Shown here piece after piece: positions 37,925-45,982 of a stretch of 64,000 nucleotides of DNA; within the stretch, counting starts at the first letter, position 1, and every line of letters starts with the position of its first letter. The DNA is from Alcanivorax hongdengensis A-11-3 (GTDB lineage: Bacteria > Pseudomonadota > Gammaproteobacteria > Pseudomonadales > Alcanivoracaceae). The stretch is taken from NCBI RefSeq assembly GCF_000300995.1, contig NZ_AMRJ01000001.1, positions 62,001 to 126,000 of the forward strand, in the 5' to 3' direction. The notes under the pieces were generated by a model. The model was not told the origin of the DNA, did not search any database, and saw only the letters and a program-made list of their open reading frames with translations. The translations under genes and the position numbers were made by a program.

Positions 37925-38233
37925 TTAGTTGAGGCTTTGCAGCGTCTGGGCAATCAGTTGCAAGCGATCACGGGCTTCGCCCTTGTAACCGGCCCGGCTG
38001 AGACAGCCGGTCACCTTGACCCGTTGTCCTTCCCGCAGGCTCTGGGCCTGCCGGGTCAGCCCCCCCGCCAGAATGACGGCGATGCGGGCCTGAACTTCAC
38101 GGGGATGACCGTCCTCCAGTTGCCGGGAACGATGCTCCAGCCAGAATCGCTGGCGGGGCACGCCGGCCGGAGTCAGCGCCACCTTTTCAAGGGTGGCAAT
38201 CACGCCGGTCAACTCGCAGTGATTGCTTTCCAA
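37925..38233 (-). CDS. priB: Primosomal replication protein N
   Basis: OB-fold single-strand DNA-binding protein of the replication restart primosome. [42 protein letters not shown] and [30 protein letters not shown] fit PriB. 102 aa. It sits between rpsF and rpsR with gaps of only 2 and 22 bp, the gammaproteobacterial and betaproteobacterial arrangement. Confidence 0.93.
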   Translation of the reverse strand: MESNHCELTGVIATLEKVALTPAGVPRQRFWLEHRSRQLEDGHPREVQARIAVILAGGLTRQAQSLREGQRVKVTGCLSRAGYKGEARDRLQLIAQTLQSLN

Positions 38234-38235
38234 AA

Positions 38236-38577
38236 TTAGCTGGCAGCCCCTTCCTTCTCGTCGTTCTTCGCCAGCGGCGACGGCTCGGTAACAGCGTTGT
38301 CGCGGCGGATCACGAGGTGACGGATTACGGCATCGTTGAAGCGGAAGGTATTTTCCAACTCGCCCAGGGTCTCGCCGTCACATTCGATGTTCAGCATCAC
38401 GTAGTGAGCTTTGTGGATCTTGTTGATCGGGTAAGCCAGCTGGCGGCGGCCCCAGTCTTCAAGACGGTGGATGGTGCCTTTGCCATCAGTCACGATCGCG
38501 CTGTAACGCTCGATCATGGCGGGCACCTGCTCGCTCTGGTCCGGGTGAACCAGGAACACAACTTCGTAATGACGCAT
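38236..38577 (-). CDS. rpsF: 30S ribosomal protein S6
   Basis: Starts [29 protein letters not shown], with [27 protein letters not shown] in the core. 113 aa with an acidic Glu-rich tail; there is no run of glutamates at the very end as in E. coli, but modification by a ligase remains possible. First gene of the operon, preceded by a 120-nt leader with its own promoter. Confidence 0.98.
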   Translation of the reverse strand: MRHYEVVFLVHPDQSEQVPAMIERYSAIVTDGKGTIHRLEDWGRRQLAYPINKIHKAHYVMLNIECDGETLGELENTFRFNDAVIRHLVIRRDNAVTEPSPLAKNDEKEGAAS

Positions 38578-38640
38578 GATAGCTCCTTACGGTTGCGGCG
38601 CCTTTCAGCGCCAATTCAGCCTCCCGTTCCCGAGGGACAC
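38578..38640 (-). promoter_or_regulatory. Candidate S6:S18-binding leader of rpsF
   Basis: On the minus strand the segment before rpsF forms GGCGC-TGAAA-GGCGCC, then GCAACCGTAAGGAGC, placing an unpaired CCG next to the ribosome site. A CCG in this setting is characteristic of the autoregulatory S6:S18 RNA motif. The match is by eye only. Confidence 0.35.
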
Positions 38641-38698
38641 GGTGAGGCAAGGAGACCTCGCCCCGCTGCAAACGCAGGCGGGACGCAGGAAGCGCGCG

Positions 38699-38728
38699 AT
38701 TCTAGCCGATTTCCCCGGTCAATCACAA
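38699..38728 (-). promoter_or_regulatory. Sigma-70 promoter of the rpsF operon
   Basis: On the minus strand TTGTGA (-35) and TAGAAT (-10) are separated by 18 bases, followed by a GC-rich discriminator. It lies about 120 bp upstream of the rpsF start. Confidence 0.55.
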
Positions 38729-38864
38729 GGAACATCGTTGCCTTCCGGCTTTATCGGTCGTATGCTCGATAGATACAAAAAGACACAAACGCTTACGATC
38801 AGCTCTTTTATCGATAAGCTGCTGATTGTCCACGGCAAAAAACAACAACAACCGGGACACGATT

Positions 38865-39599
38865 ATGCAAGCCCACGCCCGAGTGCTCGGCCTTTGCGCC
38901 CTGTTCATGACCAGCGCCCTGCAGGCCCAGGATGCCGTGCCACCCTGCGGACACCCCGTGGTCGTGCCCGACAAGCCGGAACTGGCCAGTTATCCGGAAT
39001 ATAGCGATTTCCTGGTCGATATCATGAAGTACAAGCAGACCGTGAAACTGCAGCAGGCCCACCGCCAGGCCTGCCCCCGGGACTACCAGCCCAAACCCCA
39101 TCACAGCAACGACCCCACCGTGGTGGAAGGCCCGGAAACCCTGGATTCCGCCGTGGAGCGTGCCCATCAAATCGCCCAGATGGACTACAGCAAACACGAT
39201 ACCTGGTATAACCGCACCACCTCGCGCAGCTTTGCCCTGCCCCCCATGCAGCAACAAGGCCTGGCCGATGAGCGGATTCGCACCCTGCTGGGCAATGCCG
39301 GCAGCGACACCCCCATGGTGCTACCACTGACCCGCCTGTCACTCCAGGACGACAAGACCCGGGATGGCTCCGATGCCCAGCAACAGGACCAGCTCTACCC
39401 CTACCAACTGCTGCCGGTGAAGGAACGCCAGGCGGAAATCGCCGCGTTCAAGGCAAACAATGCCGATGAAGCCATCCGGGTAGAACGCTCCGGCAACCTG
39501 TATTTCTATATTGATCTGGACGATGACGTGGTCGCCACCAAAGGCAGAGTTGAGACAGAGGCATGTACCGGCAACGGCTGTTCCCCTGCACATTACTGA
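38865..39599 (+). CDS. Secreted protein of unknown family, paralogue of its downstream neighbour
   Basis: A 244-aa protein with a signal peptide (MQAHARVLGLCALFMTSALQAQ). No known domain is recognised. Shared landmarks with the next gene are a YPEYSDFLVDIMKYKQ segment, GPETLDSAVERAHQIAQ, and WYNRTTSRSFALPPMQQQ. The C-terminus is acidic (IDLDDDVVATKGRVETEACTGNGC), with two extra Cys. The ATG at 38865 is chosen because the signal peptide starts there; an in-frame TTG at 38826 is less likely. It overlaps the next gene by 37 bp. Probably periplasmic or exported; function unknown. Confidence 0.75.
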   Translation: MQAHARVLGLCALFMTSALQAQDAVPPCGHPVVVPDKPELASYPEYSDFLVDIMKYKQTVKLQQAHRQACPRDYQPKPHHSNDPTVVEGPETLDSAVERAHQIAQMDYSKHDTWYNRTTSRSFALPPMQQQGLADERIRTLLGNAGSDTPMVLPLTRLSLQDDKTRDGSDAQQQDQLYPYQLLPVKERQAEIAAFKANNADEAIRVERSGNLYFYIDLDDDVVATKGRVETEACTGNGCSPAHY

Positions 39600-40159
39600 T
39601 ACTGGCCATGCTGTGGCCCGTCATCAGCCCCGCTCAGACCGGTCCGGACGACCAGGCCCGGCAACTGGCACAAGTGCTGGGCCCGCGCCCGCAGATTAAC
39701 GACTATGACAATCAGGACCGCTTTGTCACCGATCTGCTGGCCTGGGAGCAACACCGCAGCGCCCTGAAAAAGAAACTGGCCCGGGGCGAGAGCATTGCCC
39801 CGCCAGCACCGGCCAAGCCCCACGACTGGCACCATGTCACCGGCCCGGAAGATCTGGATACCGCCCTGCAGAATGCCAAGGGCTATCAGCAGCCTCATTA
39901 CAAGGCCAAGCTACGTTACAACCGCACCACCCACATCAGCTTCCCACTGCCACGCCTGCCCAGGCAGCAGCTATCGCGGGAAACCGTTCCCGGCGTGATG
40001 GCGCCGTTACAGGATCAGAACGCGGCCCGGGCCCCCATTCCCGAGGAACTGCTGGAGGAAACCGAGCAGTTGCAACGCGAACAACCGCGCCGCCCCGACA
40101 TGCCACCGTCGGACAACCTGGTGCAGACGCACCAGCTCACCCAGGTCGAAGCCCGCTAA
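39563..40159 (+). CDS. Secreted protein of unknown family, paralogue of its upstream neighbour
   Basis: A 198-aa protein with a signal peptide (MYRQRLFPCTLLILAMLWPVISPAQ). It repeats the landmarks of the upstream protein in the same order and spacing: YDNQDRFVTDLLAWEQ, GPEDLDTALQNAKGYQQ and RYNRTTHISFPLPRLPRQQ. It lacks the upstream protein's acidic Cys-containing tail and ends in a Pro/Glu-rich, probably disordered stretch. The 37-bp overlap implies coupled translation. It meets rlmB tail-to-tail with a 4-bp overlap. Function unknown. Confidence 0.75.
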   Translation: MYRQRLFPCTLLILAMLWPVISPAQTGPDDQARQLAQVLGPRPQINDYDNQDRFVTDLLAWEQHRSALKKKLARGESIAPPAPAKPHDWHHVTGPEDLDTALQNAKGYQQPHYKAKLRYNRTTHISFPLPRLPRQQLSRETVPGVMAPLQDQNAARAPIPEELLEETEQLQREQPRRPDMPPSDNLVQTHQLTQVEAR

Positions 40160-40920
40160 CTGGCCCGGGTACGCTCGCGGCAGACATGAAACAACACCAC
40201 GCCGGTGGCCACCGACACATTCAGGCTTTGAACCTCACCGGCCATGGGAATCTCCAGCAGCTGGTCGCACTTGTCCCGGGTCAGACGTTTGAGACCGGCG
40301 CCCTCCGCGCCCATGATCACGGCCAGTGATGCCGGGGGCGAAAACGTGAACAGGGACTCGCTGCGATCCTCCAGGGCGGTACCGACCACCCAGACACCAC
40401 GCTGGCGTACCTGATCGAGCAAATTGCCCAGGTTGCCCACTTCGTAATAGGCCAGACTTTCCGCGGCGCCGGCGGCGCTGCGGCAGGCCACCGGCGTCAG
40501 ACCGGCGGCATGGCGACGCGGCACGATGACCGCATCAACGCCGGCAGCATCGGCACTGCGCAGGCAGGCGCCCAGGTTATGGGGGTCGGTCACCCCCTCC
40601 AGAATCAGCAGGAACGGCGCCGTCTCACGGCCCAGCCACTCCAGCAACTGATTTTCATCGCCGGGCCGACGCGGCCGCGCCCGGGCCACGATGCCCTGAT
40701 GCTGGGGCCCGGCATGCTTTTCCAGCACTTCCCGCCGGGCCCGCTGCACGGCAATGCCCTGCCCGCGCGCCTCGCTGATCAGCGCCTCCAGGCGCGGATC
40801 ATCCCGGTCGGCGCGGCTATCCTGCACAAACAGCTCCAGCACCGCCTCCGGACGATGACGCAGCAACGCCTCCACCGCATGAAAACCGGAATACATCAGG
40901 GGTTTGAGGGCTTTACTCAT
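40156..40920 (-). CDS. rlmB: 23S rRNA (guanosine-2'-O-)-methyltransferase RlmB
   Basis: SPOUT-class methyltransferase that modifies G2251 of 23S rRNA in the P loop. The N-terminal substrate-binding domain begins YSGFHAVEALLRHRPEAVLELFVQ. The catalytic domain has LLILEGVTDPHNLGACLRSADAAGVDAVI (motif 1), VIMGAEGAGLKRLTRDKCDQLLEIPM (motif 2) and SLNVSVATGVVLFHV (motif 3 in the trefoil knot). 254 aa from the ATG at 40920, where MSKALKPLMYSGFHAVE begins. Co-directional with and downstream of rnr, the usual pairing. Confidence 0.95.
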   Translation of the reverse strand: MSKALKPLMYSGFHAVEALLRHRPEAVLELFVQDSRADRDDPRLEALISEARGQGIAVQRARREVLEKHAGPQHQGIVARARPRRPGDENQLLEWLGRETAPFLLILEGVTDPHNLGACLRSADAAGVDAVIVPRRHAAGLTPVACRSAAGAAESLAYYEVGNLGNLLDQVRQRGVWVVGTALEDRSESLFTFSPPASLAVIMGAEGAGLKRLTRDKCDQLLEIPMAGEVQSLNVSVATGVVLFHVCRERTRAS

Positions 40921-41045
40921 GGCATGGCCTGCACACTGGAAACACCGCGCAAACACGCGGTGGGAAAATAGGAAGGGTGGGCTCGCCGGTCAGCGACGCT
41001 GAGTCAGGTCACTGCCGGCAGACGCCCACGATAACGACGCTGACG

Positions 41046-43529
41046 TTAGCTTTTTTTGCTGCGGCGTGCAGCCTTCTTGCCCCGGGGCGGCCCCTTGCGC
41101 TTGGTCTTGGGCTTGGGAATCTCCCCCTTGGCCAGCTTCTCACGCTCGGATGGCCCCTTCTTGGCCGCGGCGGGCTTGCTGTCACTTTTGTTACCCCCAC
41201 GGCCCCGGTTGCCCGACTTGCTGGCGCCCCTGGGGCGCCCCTTGCGGGACGGGGTGGAGGATTCCAGCTCCAGATCGATCTTGCGTTCCTCGGTGTGCAC
41301 ACCGGCGACCCGCACGGTCACCGCATCGCCCAGACTGAAACGACGGCCGGAGCCTTCGCCGACCAGCATCATGTTCACTTCGTCGAAGTGGTAGTAGTCG
41401 CTGTCCAGGTTGGCCACATGCACCAGACCGTCAATGTTCAAATCATTGAGCTGCACGAACAGGCCGAAGCTGGCCACACCACTGATAACGCCCTCGAACA
41501 CCTCACCCAGGCGCGACTCCATGAACTGGCACTTGAGCCAGGACACCACATCCCGGGTGGCATCGTCGGCACGGCGCTCGGTCATGGAGCACTGCTCGCC
41601 GATGGCGACCATGTCTGCCAGGCTGTAAGGCACGATCTTCTCACGGGGGATGGCCGGCAGCTTGCCCGGATTATCCACGTGGTTGGGCTCGCCCTCACTG
41701 CGAATCAGGTAGCGGATGGCCCGGTGCACCAGCAGGTCCGGATAACGCCGGATCGGCGAGGTGAAATGAGTATAGGCCTTGTAGGCCAGCCCAAAGTGCC
41801 CCTTGTTCTCGGCCTCGTATTTGGCCTGGGTCATGGAGCGCAACATCATGGTCTGGATCACGTTACGGTCCGGCCGGTCCAGAATCTGCTCGCGCAACTG
41901 CTGGAACACCTGGGGTTTGGGCGCCCCTTCCGACCAGGCCAGGCTCAGGCCCAGCCCACCGAGAAACTGCTGCAGCTTGGCCAGGCGCTCTTCCTTGGGC
42001 GGCTCATGGTTACGGTAAAGGGCCGGGATACCGGCCTTTTCCAGCAACTTGGCCGAGCAGATGTTGGCGGCCAGCATGGCCTCCTCGATCATCACATGGG
42101 CCACGTTGCGCACCACCGGCTCCATGCCGGAGATCTTCTGGTTTTCATCGTAGAGGATGCGGGTCTCTTCGCTGTCGAAGTCGATAGCTCCCCGTTCTTC
42201 ACGGCGACGACGCAGGGCCAGAAACAGCTCATGGAAGGCCCAGATGGCATCCAGACTGGCGTCATCCAGGCTGGCGACGGTCTCGCGGGCCAGCTCCGAC
42301 TCCGGCTGTTCGATCATGGCCCCGACCTTGGTATAGGTCAGGCGGTGGCGCGAACGCATCACCCCTTCCCGGAACACGAACCGTGACAGCCGGCCATTGG
42401 CGGAAATCATCATGTCGCAATAGAGACACAGGCGGTCCACATGGGGGTTCAGGGAACACAGCCCGTTGGACAGGGCCTCCGGCAACATGGGAATCACCCG
42501 GTTGGGGAAGTAGACGGAATTACCGCGTTTGGCGGCTTCCTGATCCAGCGCCGAACCGGGGTGCACATAGTGGCTGACATCCGCGATGGCGACGATCAGG
42601 CGCCAGCCGCCCCGGGGGCGACGCTCCACATAGACCGCGTCATCAAAGTCCCGGGCATCCTCGCCGTCGATGGTCACCAGAGGCAGGTCACGCAGATCAA
42701 CCCGGTGGGCCTTGGCCTTGTGGGGCACACTGTCGCCGAATTTCTCCGCCGCCTGCTCCACACCGTCCGGCCAGACATGGGGAATCTCGAAGCGGCGCAG
42801 GGCCACCTCCACTTCCATGCCGGCCTGGTCCGGCGTGGCGACAATCTCTTCCAGACGCACCAGCACGTGGTGATCGCGGCTGGGATACTGGGTAATGGTG
42901 CCGCGAACATGGTCACCGGGGTTGGGTTTCAGGCCGTTCTTGTCCTCGACCAGCACTTCCTTGGTAATACGGCGGTTTTCCGGCTCGATGAAGCTGACCC
43001 CGGCTTCCCGGTAATAACGCCCCACCACCTCGGTGGTAACACGCTCGGTAATCTCGACGATACGGGCCTCGCGCTTGCCGAAACGGTTAAAGCCGGCATT
43101 GCTCACCAGTACCTTGTCACCGTCCATGACCTTGTCCATCTGGCGCGGCCCCAGAAACAGGTCATCCTGGGTCTTGTCCTCGGGGATCAGGAAGCCGAAG
43201 CCATCCTTGTGGCCCTGTACCGTACCCGGAATCAGGTCCATGCGGGAGACCACACCGACCTTGCCATTGCGGTTCTGTACCAGCTGGGCATCACGGAGCA
43301 TGGCCTTGATGCGGCGCTCCAGACCCACCAGGCCGTCTTCGTCCTGGACTTCCAGCAGGGCGGCGATCTGCTCGAAGTCCAGGGGCTTGTCCTGGTCATT
43401 GAGCACGTCGAGAATCAGCTCCCGGCTGGGGACCGGATTCTCGTATTTCTCTGCTTCCCGCTCTGCATGGGGGTCGCGATAGCGTTTCTTGGAGGGCATG
43501 GGATTTTTTTTCGAAAAGAGGTTTGACAT
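41046..43529 (-). CDS. rnr: Ribonuclease R
   Basis: 3'-5' exoribonuclease that degrades structured RNA and helps in rRNA quality control. Up to 827 aa. An N-terminal winged-helix and cold-shock region is followed by the RNB catalytic domain (ITIDGEDARDFDDAVYVER with its metal-binding Asp set; HYVHPGSALDQEAAKRGNSVYFP). An S1 domain lies near the C-terminus (GEVFEGVISGVASFGLFVQLNDLNIDGLVHV), and a long Lys/Arg-rich tail completes it. The start at 43529 would overlap the -35 box of the tRNA-Leu promoter. An internal Met at 43499 (MPSKKRYRDPHAE) fits homology equally well and may be the real start; neither has a strong ribosome site. Confidence 0.96.
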   Translation of the reverse strand: MSNLFSKKNPMPSKKRYRDPHAEREAEKYENPVPSRELILDVLNDQDKPLDFEQIAALLEVQDEDGLVGLERRIKAMLRDAQLVQNRNGKVGVVSRMDLIPGTVQGHKDGFGFLIPEDKTQDDLFLGPRQMDKVMDGDKVLVSNAGFNRFGKREARIVEITERVTTEVVGRYYREAGVSFIEPENRRITKEVLVEDKNGLKPNPGDHVRGTITQYPSRDHHVLVRLEEIVATPDQAGMEVEVALRRFEIPHVWPDGVEQAAEKFGDSVPHKAKAHRVDLRDLPLVTIDGEDARDFDDAVYVERRPRGGWRLIVAIADVSHYVHPGSALDQEAAKRGNSVYFPNRVIPMLPEALSNGLCSLNPHVDRLCLYCDMMISANGRLSRFVFREGVMRSRHRLTYTKVGAMIEQPESELARETVASLDDASLDAIWAFHELFLALRRRREERGAIDFDSEETRILYDENQKISGMEPVVRNVAHVMIEEAMLAANICSAKLLEKAGIPALYRNHEPPKEERLAKLQQFLGGLGLSLAWSEGAPKPQVFQQLREQILDRPDRNVIQTMMLRSMTQAKYEAENKGHFGLAYKAYTHFTSPIRRYPDLLVHRAIRYLIRSEGEPNHVDNPGKLPAIPREKIVPYSLADMVAIGEQCSMTERRADDATRDVVSWLKCQFMESRLGEVFEGVISGVASFGLFVQLNDLNIDGLVHVANLDSDYYHFDEVNMMLVGEGSGRRFSLGDAVTVRVAGVHTEERKIDLELESSTPSRKGRPRGASKSGNRGRGGNKSDSKPAAAKKGPSEREKLAKGEIPKPKTKRKGPPRGKKAARRSKKS

Positions 43530-43550
43530 CCGGGCATCATATACTAGAAT
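43523..43550 (+). promoter_or_regulatory. Strong sigma-70 promoter of tRNA-Leu
   Basis: A perfect TTGACA -35 (43523-43528) and TAGAAT -10 (43545-43550) lie 16 bp apart, followed by a GC-rich discriminator typical of stringently controlled stable-RNA promoters. The -35 box overlaps the upstream candidate start codon of rnr on the other strand. Confidence 0.7.
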
Positions 43551-43620
43551 GCACGCGCTTTCGCGATGAACGGCTCCCGAAGCGGAAATAAATTTCCACG
43601 ACGGACCCCATCACGAACAA

Positions 43621-43707
43621 GCCGAGGTGGTGAAATTGGTAGACACGCTAGCTTCAGGTGCTAGTGGGGGCAACCCCGTGGAGGTTCAAGTCCTCTCCTC
43701 GGCACCA
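43621..43707 (+). tRNA. tRNA-Leu (anticodon CAG)
   Basis: An 87-nt class II tRNA including an encoded CCA end. Acceptor stem GCCGAGG/CCTCGGC, D-loop AAATTGGTAGAC, and anticodon stem GCTAGC/GCTAGT around the loop TTCAGGT give anticodon CAG, reading CUG. The long variable arm TGGGGGCAACCCCGT marks leucine or serine, and the T-loop is GTTCAAGTC. It is followed by a terminator and, 122 bp on, by a partial duplicate of its 3' end. Confidence 0.97.
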
Positions 43708-43714
43708 ATTTAAG

Positions 43715-43745
43715 AAGGGCGCTCACAAATGAGCGCCCTTTTTCG
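43715..43745 (+). terminator. Terminator of tRNA-Leu (copy 1)
   Basis: Stem GGGCGCTCA/TGAGCGCCC with a CAAA loop followed by TTTTT. A nearly identical terminator recurs at 43852-43882. Confidence 0.9.
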
Positions 43746-43752
43746 TTTCTCA

Positions 43753-43773
43753 GTCGGACTGCCGGCCAGCGCC
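43753..43773 (+). repeat. 21-bp direct repeat, copy 1
   Basis: Begins GTCGGACTGCCGGCCAG and is repeated exactly at 43952-43972. Each copy lies downstream of one of the two duplicated terminators. Confidence 0.85.
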
Positions 43774-43809
43774 GAGACACAGCAGGCGATATCCTGCTGC
43801 TGCGCTGGC

Positions 43810-43829
43810 GTGAAAAGCATGCTTTTCAC
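43810..43829. repeat. Perfect 20-bp palindrome
   Basis: GTGAAAAGCATGCTTTTCAC is fully self-complementary. It abuts, with no gap, the partial duplicate of the tRNA-Leu 3' end. Confidence 0.85.
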
Positions 43830-43849
43830 CCTCTCCTCGGCACCAATTT
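43830..43849 (+). repeat. Duplicate of the tRNA-Leu 3' end (att-like)
   Basis: Twenty bases, CCTCTCCTCGGCACCAATTT, are identical to 43692-43711, which cover the T-stem 3' side, acceptor 3' strand, CCA and three flanking bases of tRNA-Leu. No tRNA body precedes this copy. Confidence 0.85.
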
Positions 43850-43851
43850 TG

Positions 43852-43882
43852 AAAGGGCGCTCAGACATGAGCGCCCTTTTTT
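43852..43882 (+). terminator. Duplicate terminator (copy 2)
   Basis: Stem GGGCGCTCA/TGAGCGCCC with a GACA loop and TTTTTT tail. It is the same hairpin that follows the real tRNA, with a changed loop. Confidence 0.85.
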
Positions 43883-43951
43883 GTGCCCGCCACCCTTGGC
43901 GACCGTCCCGCGGACCATCGCTAGACTATCTCTCCGATATTCATGCTCCCG

Positions 43952-43972
43952 GTCGGACTGCCGGCCAGCGCC
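43952..43972 (+). repeat. 21-bp direct repeat, copy 2
   Basis: Exact copy of 43753-43773. Between the two copies lie the palindrome, the tRNA 3' duplicate and the second terminator. No other gene is seen from 43708 to 44053. Confidence 0.85.
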
Positions 43973-44053
43973 CGACATCACCTTTGCCCCGGAGCGGGCT
44001 TCTCCCGTATAAAGGGAAAGCAATGTCTTTCATAACCGGCATGGTTTCCCGTT

Positions 44054-44263
44054 ATGCGCCTCTTGCTCGCCAGCCTGCTACTGGCCGCCAGTCTGCTGTT
44101 CTGCCCCATCGTCCTGGCCAACGCCCAGGCCGATAGTGACGAGCCTCCGGCTTCCGTCGCCGAGCGGGAGCTGACGGTCAAGCATTACCTGCTGCTCTGC
44201 CCGCTGGCGGTGATGGTGGTCACCGGCGCCCTGGTGATCTGGACACGCCGCAAACGAGGCTAG
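44054..44263 (+). CDS. Small membrane protein, hypothetical
   Basis: A 69-aa frame with an N-terminal signal or anchor segment (MRLLLASLLLAASLLFCPIVLANAQA), a short acidic linker, and a single membrane helix (HYLLLCPLAVMVVTGALVIWT) ending in RRKRG. The topology is sensible for a small inner-membrane protein. No family is recognised, and the ribosome site is weak. It meets the cytochrome-like gene tail-to-tail with a 4-bp overlap. Confidence 0.5.
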   Translation: MRLLLASLLLAASLLFCPIVLANAQADSDEPPASVAERELTVKHYLLLCPLAVMVVTGALVIWTRRKRG

Positions 44264-45930
44264 CGATAGGTCTGCGGCTCGGTGATACCCGTGCGCTCAC
44301 CGGCCTCCACCCGCTCAAGCAGATGCTGCTTGGGCGCCAGCGCCACATCGCGGCCCCGGCTATAGCTCTGCTCCTGCACGACCAGCCGGTAGGCCTTGTT
44401 GAGCTCCAGGGCACGGCGCCCGGATGGCATCACCAGAACCGAGATATCGTTTTTCAACTGGGCCAGCATGGCCGGTTTCAGGTTGCCGTCGGCATCGAAG
44501 AAGCGCGCCCGGACCTCCCGGTTGGAACGGTATTCATCGGCATTGCCCACCTGCTTGAGATAAAAGGCATATTCGCCCTGACCGTCCTCGCGCAGCGGCT
44601 CGGGCTGACCGGCCAGACTCTTCTGGCTCCAGTGATACCAGCCACGCTGGAACGCCGTGCCGTCGAGCTTGCGCTCCATGGAAAAGCTGCTGTCCGCCAC
44701 GGCGCCCACCGCGCCATGACAACCGGCACAGGTGGCCAGCTCCTCGTAGGATTGCGGGCGCAGCTCGCCATCACGGCCCTCGATAAAGCCGCTGTAACGC
44801 CAGCCGTGGCGGTTGCTCATGCCTTTTTCGATATCACCGATCACCGGCTCCAGGCGATCCGGAAAATCATGGGCTTCCTTGATTTCCGTCTCGGCCAGGG
44901 CCCGTTGCTGGTAGTAGGTCATCCAGCGAGTCTTGCGGGCATAGCGCAGCTCTTTCATGCGCGGCGCCATCACCACCTCACCATCCGGGGCAATATCCAG
45001 ATAGCGTACGGTATGAACAAACTCGGTCCCCAGCGGGTAAGAACGGGCGGCCAGCTTGGCCTTGCCGCTTGCCTGCAGTAGACGAGCCCGCCCCACATAA
45101 TGCATCAGACGGCCCTCCAGGGGCGCCCAGTCATAGGCGATTCGGGAGGCTTCACCCAGCTGGCCATCCTTGTCCAGATCCACGTTCAGGCGGCGCTCAT
45201 TCACCGGTGCGATGGCGATGTCCTTTTCCTTGATCAGTGCTTCCACGATGGCCAGGTTGACCCGATATACGGTCTGGTCCGGCTGGCCGCTTTCATCTTC
45301 GCGCCAGGCCGCCGGCAAGCGGATCAGAACGTCATCGGCGGAGCCATTGGTGGGAAAGAATGTCCCCGGAAACGGCGTATAGGCCAGCGCCCGCCAGCCG
45401 GTAAGCCGGCCCTGCACGTCATGGTCAAAGCCCTGATCATCGAAGTGGTAGCCCACATCCGGTACATAGCCGTCCCAGTGGCCGTTGTGGTTATCGTCCC
45501 AGTTGTCCGGCAGGGCCCCGGTCAGCTTGTCCACCAGGGGCACACGGCCATTTTCCTCGTAATTGTTCTGGCGCACATAATCCAGCACGGCCTGGTCATC
45601 CATGTCGGCGATGGCGTCGCGCCGGTCGATGAACAGGTTGCTCCAGCGATTGAGGGTGGCCGGTGCGGCAAAGTCATAGCTGAGCTGCAGGTCCAGATCA
45701 TTGGTGAAATTGGGGCGCTTGCTGGCGGTATGACACACATAGCAGGGGTTGCTGGTGGTGCCATCCTCATTGCGGGTTTGGGTATAACACTGGGGCGGAA
45801 TGGTGGCTGACGGGTTGGACAGATAGATACGGCCCAGGTCATAGCGCTGGGAGGCCTGCGACTCACCACACCCGCTCAGCTGCCATACACAAAACAGCAC
45901 GGCGGAGAGTTTCAGAAAAAGAGATTTCAT
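44260..45930 (-). CDS. Cytochrome c-like lipoprotein with two haem-binding motifs
   Basis: A 556-aa exported lipoprotein: MKSLFLKLSAVLFCVWQLSGC has a lipobox LSGC (Cys21). Two CxxCH haem-attachment motifs are present: CYVCH (Cys63-His67) and CAGCH (Cys401-His405). The region between them has many aromatic and Asp-rich segments (DNWDDNHNGHWDGYVPDVGYHFDD) without a recognised domain. The start at 45930 is chosen because the signal peptide begins there; the frame is open further upstream into the neighbouring gene. It follows the PhoX-type gene by 52 bp, with a GC-rich hairpin in between, so the two are probably co-transcribed and may work together in the periplasm or outer membrane. Confidence 0.82.
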   Translation of the reverse strand: MKSLFLKLSAVLFCVWQLSGCGESQASQRYDLGRIYLSNPSATIPPQCYTQTRNEDGTTSNPCYVCHTASKRPNFTNDLDLQLSYDFAAPATLNRWSNLFIDRRDAIADMDDQAVLDYVRQNNYEENGRVPLVDKLTGALPDNWDDNHNGHWDGYVPDVGYHFDDQGFDHDVQGRLTGWRALAYTPFPGTFFPTNGSADDVLIRLPAAWREDESGQPDQTVYRVNLAIVEALIKEKDIAIAPVNERRLNVDLDKDGQLGEASRIAYDWAPLEGRLMHYVGRARLLQASGKAKLAARSYPLGTEFVHTVRYLDIAPDGEVVMAPRMKELRYARKTRWMTYYQQRALAETEIKEAHDFPDRLEPVIGDIEKGMSNRHGWRYSGFIEGRDGELRPQSYEELATCAGCHGAVGAVADSSFSMERKLDGTAFQRGWYHWSQKSLAGQPEPLREDGQGEYAFYLKQVGNADEYRSNREVRARFFDADGNLKPAMLAQLKNDISVLVMPSGRRALELNKAYRLVVQEQSYSRGRDVALAPKQHLLERVEAGERTGITEPQTYR

Positions 45931-45938
45931 GATTGAAA

Positions 45939-45958
45939 GGCCGGGGTTACCCCCGGCC
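45939..45958 (-). other. Hairpin between the PhoX-type and cytochrome-like genes
   Basis: Perfect 8-bp stem GGCCGGGG/CCCCGGCC around a four-base loop. On the minus strand it is followed by TTTCAATC and then, 8 bases from the stem, the ATG of the cytochrome-like gene. It could attenuate transcription or shield the start site, where no good Shine-Dalgarno sequence is seen. Confidence 0.6.
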
Positions 45959-45982
45959 TCCTTGCTGCGATTGACGGTCAAC

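Noticed and set aside
43621..44053. Prophage or genomic island at tRNA-Leu
   Set aside because: Only att-like duplications remain; there is no integrase or cargo gene in the 346 bp after the tRNA.
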